From NCBI GenBank assembly GCA_905479905.1, contig CAJQOK010000275.1, positions 1 to 7,234 of the forward strand: 7,234 bases of DNA, written 5' to 3'. Within the stretch, counting starts at the first letter, position 1; each line of letters starts with the position of its first letter. The DNA comes from an uncultured Aliterella sp. (GTDB lineage Bacteria; Cyanobacteriota; Cyanobacteriia; Cyanobacteriales; Chroococcidiopsidaceae). Of this stretch, positions 5,325 to 7,234 are shown piece after piece. The position numbers and the translations under genes are program-made. Under the pieces are notes generated by a model, which did not search any database, was not told the origin of the DNA, and worked only from the letters and a program-made list of their open reading frames with translations.

Positions 5325-6080
5325 ATGACAAAAATTGCATTAATAACGGGAGCAAGCAGAGGGTTAGGCAAAAACACTGCTTTGAGTCTTGCCAAAAAAG
5401 GAGTTGATATTGTCGCAACCTACCATAGCAACGCCCAGGAAGCTAACAGTGTTGTCGCTGCTATTGAAGCGATGGGTGCTAAAGCTGTTGCATTGCAACT
5501 TGATACCTCTAACACTAAAACCTTTGATAGTTTTGTGGCACAAGTTCAGCAGGTACTTAAAGATAAATGGCAGACAGAGCATTTTGATTTTCTGGTTAAT
5601 AATGCGGGTGTTGGAGTTTATGCACCATTTGCCGAGACGACAGAGGAAGATTTCGACCGATTGATGAATATTCATGTCAAAGGCGTTTTCTTTCTCACTC
5701 AGAAACTTTTACCCTTGATAAATGATGGCGGACGGATTATTAATCTTTCCTCTGGGCTTGCCCGTTTTACTTTGCCCGGTTACGCCGCTTACGCCAGCAT
5801 GAAGGGAGCAATTGAAGTTTTAACCCGCTACATGGCGAAAGAATTGGGACATAGACAGATTGCTGTAAACGTTGTCGCGCCGGGGGCGATTGAAACAGAT
5901 TTTGCTGGCGGCGCAGTGCGTGACAATCCAGAAGTTAACAAATTTATCGCTTCGCAAACTGCCCTAGGTCGCGTTGGTGTTCCTGATGATATTGGCAATG
6001 CGATCGCTTCCTTGCTATCAGAAGATAACCGATGGGTGAATGCACAGAGAATCGAAGTCTCTGGTGGTCAATCTATTTAA
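5325..6080 (+). CDS. Classical SDR oxidoreductase, FabG-like (first gene of AraC-linked pair)
   Basis: A 251-aa NAD(P)H-dependent oxidoreductase of the classical short-chain dehydrogenase type, predicted soluble. The nucleotide-binding motif is TGASRGLG (8-15). NNAG is at 92-95, the tetrad Asn at 115 (MNIHVKG), catalytic Ser in LSSG (142/143), and Tyr156 and Lys160 in YASMK. PGAIETDF (187-194) and the C-terminal SGGQSI match the FabG/3-oxoacyl-ACP reductase branch. That branch also covers many carbonyl and alcohol reductases, so the name describes similarity and not the substrate. The length is normal and the active site is complete. The ATG at 5325 fits the family N-terminus (MTKIALITGAS), though no clear Shine-Dalgarno precedes it. 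It is followed after 33 bp by a second SDR gene on the same strand and diverges from the AraC regulator, which probably governs it. Confidence 0.92.
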   Translation: MTKIALITGASRGLGKNTALSLAKKGVDIVATYHSNAQEANSVVAAIEAMGAKAVALQLDTSNTKTFDSFVAQVQQVLKDKWQTEHFDFLVNNAGVGVYAPFAETTEEDFDRLMNIHVKGVFFLTQKLLPLINDGGRIINLSSGLARFTLPGYAAYASMKGAIEVLTRYMAKELGHRQIAVNVVAPGAIETDFAGGAVRDNPEVNKFIASQTALGRVGVPDDIGNAIASLLSEDNRWVNAQRIEVSGGQSI

Positions 6081-6113
6081 TTCAAATCAACCAAAACAGC
6101 GAGAAAATAAGCC

Positions 6114-6851
6114 ATGTTAAACGTAGAAAACAAGGTTGTTATCGTTACTGGCGCTAGTAGCGGCATTGGTGAAGCTACAGCCCGGTTGTTGGCAAAAAAT
6201 GGTGCAAAAGTAGTTTTAGGGGCGCGACGCACCGATCGCCTAAAAACCATCGCTAAAGACATTCACGCCGAAGGTGGAATCGCGGAATACAAAACCCTTG
6301 ATGTAACGAAACCAGAGCAACTAGAAGAACTCGCCCAATTTGCCAAAAGTAAGTTTGATCGCATTGATGTTTTAATTAACAATGCTGGAGTTATGCCACT
6401 ATCAGCCCTCGACCAATTGAAAGTTGAGGAATGGGATCGGATGATTGATGTCAACATTAAAGGTGTTTTGTACGGCATCGCGGCGGTACTTCCGATGATG
6501 AAAGCCCAAAAAGCAGGACAAATTATTAATCTTTCCTCTATTGGCGGACACGCTGTATATCCAACTGCTGCTGTTTACTGCGCGACTAAATTTGCTGTTG
6601 GCGCGATCTCTGAAGGATTAAGACAAGAAGTTGGCGGCGATTTGCGGGTGACGGTTATTTCTCCAGGAACAACAGAATCGGAGCTAGCCAACAGTATCAG
6701 CGATGAAGCTGCTAAAAAGGGGATGCAAGAATTTAGAAAAATAGTTATTTCTGCGGAGGCGATCGCGCGATCGATTTTGTTTGCGATTTCCCAACCTGAT
6801 GAAGTGGATATTAGCGAAATTATAGTTAGACCAACTGCCAGCCCTTACTAA
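6114..6851 (+). CDS. Classical SDR oxidoreductase, YdfG-like (second gene of AraC-linked pair)
   Basis: A 245-aa soluble short-chain dehydrogenase/reductase. It has TGASSGIG (12-19), NNAG (89-92), the tetrad Asn114 (IDVNIKG), Ser in LSSIGG (141/142), and Tyr155 and Lys159 in YCATK. GARRTDRL after strand 2 (36-43), with a double Arg, points to NADP(H). SPGTTESEL (183-191) and the C-terminal EIIVRPTASPY are typical of the branch that includes 3-hydroxy acid dehydrogenase YdfG and similar carbonyl reductases. The true substrate is unknown. It starts 33 bp after the previous SDR, and a weak GAGAA lies about 8 nt before the ATG, so co-transcription is likely. It differs clearly from the first SDR in subgroup, so the pair is not a simple recent duplicate, although six consecutive codons are identical around the catalytic Ser. 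Confidence 0.92.
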   Translation: MLNVENKVVIVTGASSGIGEATARLLAKNGAKVVLGARRTDRLKTIAKDIHAEGGIAEYKTLDVTKPEQLEELAQFAKSKFDRIDVLINNAGVMPLSALDQLKVEEWDRMIDVNIKGVLYGIAAVLPMMKAQKAGQIINLSSIGGHAVYPTAAVYCATKFAVGAISEGLRQEVGGDLRVTVISPGTTESELANSISDEAAKKGMQEFRKIVISAEAIARSILFAISQPDEVDISEIIVRPTASPY

Positions 6852-6930
6852 TTGCTTAGTTTCTGTTTTAGCCTTTTTACAACATCTCCTAAAAAATTTC
6901 TTAATTTAATCGCGCTACCAAACTCTAAAT
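6852..6930. other. Convergent intergenic gap, no clear element
   Basis: This 79-bp AT-rich gap separates the second SDR from the cyclase gene. It has T and A runs (such as TTTTTAC and TAAAAAATTTC) that could serve as termination tails, but I see no stable hairpin ahead of them on either strand. Confidence 0.4.
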
Positions 6931-7234
6931 TCACTTTTCGCTAAATGCCCAAGCTTCATTCCAGTTTTCTGGTACACCATGTTCTAACAGGTGTTCGACT
7001 CGTTCTAGGTAAAGTTTCGCTGTTTTATCGGCGGCATTAGTGCTTAATACTTCCTCAAAACAAGCTTTGGCATCGGTGAGTTTGAGATTGTGGTAATAGC
7101 TTATTCCTTGAGCAAAATCGGTTTGAGTCTGCTGTTTGAGGTGGCTGATTTCGTCTACTTCAGCATCTAAGACTTCGTAAACTGCGATCGCTTCATTTCG
7201 CCCTTTGACAATCGCCCGATCTAAAAAGCGAATT
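6931..7234 (-). CDS. Probable class III adenylate/guanylate cyclase, C-terminal 100 residues (5' part outside window)
   Basis: The minus-strand frame is open from the window edge to TGA at 6931-6933. The visible part begins IRFLDRAIVKGRNEAIAVYE; LDR..VKG...P/A..VYEV is the usual last strand of class III nucleotide cyclase domains. After it come ~75 residues with helical TPR-like character: an EVDEISHLKQQTQTDFAQGI stretch, YYHNLKLTDAKACFEEVLSTN, then LYLERVEHLLEHGVPENW. This tail resembles what I recall following the catalytic domain in multidomain cyanobacterial adenylate cyclases with CHASE2, GAF, PAS or FHA sensor parts. The catalytic residues and the sensor domain lie beyond the window, so cyclase activity and input signal cannot be checked. 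A HIP1 site lies within it (7184-7191). The gene converges with the SDR pair and is probably unrelated to it. Confidence 0.75.
   Translation of the reverse strand, partial: IRFLDRAIVKGRNEAIAVYEVLDAEVDEISHLKQQTQTDFAQGISYYHNLKLTDAKACFEEVLSTNAADKTAKLYLERVEHLLEHGVPENWNEAWAFSEK

Larger units (their letters stand above)
1069..7191. repeat. HIP1 octamer GCGATCGC, nine dispersed copies
   Basis: Exact copies start at 1069, 1975, 3415, 3450, 3913, 5149, 6000, 6759 and 7184, in both coding and intergenic DNA, with several 7-of-8 variants besides (for example near 972, 1632 and 3181). A random 8-mer is expected about once in 65 kb, so nine in 7.2 kb is a strong enrichment. HIP1 (highly iterated palindrome) is a genomic signature of many cyanobacteria. 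The coordinates span the first to the last copy and are not one continuous repeat. Confidence 0.95.

Noticed and set aside
5364..5675. 103-aa minus-strand frame (and a 91-aa plus-strand frame at 5389-5664) inside the first SDR gene
   Set aside because: Both overlap a well-supported SDR with a complete active site, and neither shows protein-like composition or a known motif.
6077..6478. Two minus-strand frames over the second SDR gene
   Set aside because: They are antisense shadows of a gene whose motifs are all intact.

Overview
The window is a chromosomal segment of a cyanobacterium. The main evidence is nine exact copies of the octamer GCGATCGC (HIP1), far above chance, plus a heptamer tandem repeat of the STRR type known from cyanobacterial genomes. 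Supporting this are a cyanobacterial-style thioredoxin-fold [2Fe-2S] ferredoxin and the tail of a class III nucleotide cyclase with a TPR-like C-terminus. I cannot name the genus; a filamentous or Chroococcidiopsis-like lineage is only a guess from the repeat type.

Layout. 1-176 (+): the 3' end of a [2Fe-2S] ferredoxin gene. 261-1871 (-): a probable two-gene operon, first a 12-helix MFS drug-efflux-type transporter (GTG start), then a small VOC-fold protein. 2035-2349 (-): an acidic 104-aa protein of unknown function, followed by a clear hairpin. 2495-2578: twelve heptamer repeats. 2624-3631 (-): a long SDR oxidoreductase with a hydrophobic C-terminal tail. 3700-3789 (-): a candidate 29-aa four-cysteine zinc-ribbon mini-protein. 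3881-4237 (+): a three-helix membrane protein of unknown function. 4249-5172 (-): an AraC-family regulator with an AraC_N sensor domain. 5325-6080 and 6114-6851 (+): two consecutive SDR oxidoreductases, divergent from the regulator. 6931-7234 (-): the C-terminal 100 residues of a probable adenylate/guanylate cyclase, cut by the window edge.

How they work together. The best-supported functional unit is the AraC regulator plus the divergent SDR pair. Their shared 152-bp spacer holds small inverted repeats and a weak promoter candidate, so local control of the SDR pair by the regulator is a reasonable inference. Proteins with this AraC_N architecture, such as E. coli YqhC, control reductases that respond to reactive carbonyls; the ligand here is unknown. 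The MFS-VOC pair looks like a small efflux/binding resistance unit. The rest is ordinary cyanobacterial chromosome. I found no mobile element, CRISPR array, RNA gene or clearly new defence system. The least-described items are the 29-aa cysteine protein, the acidic protein with its NNFAIEPPMY motif, and the three-helix membrane protein.
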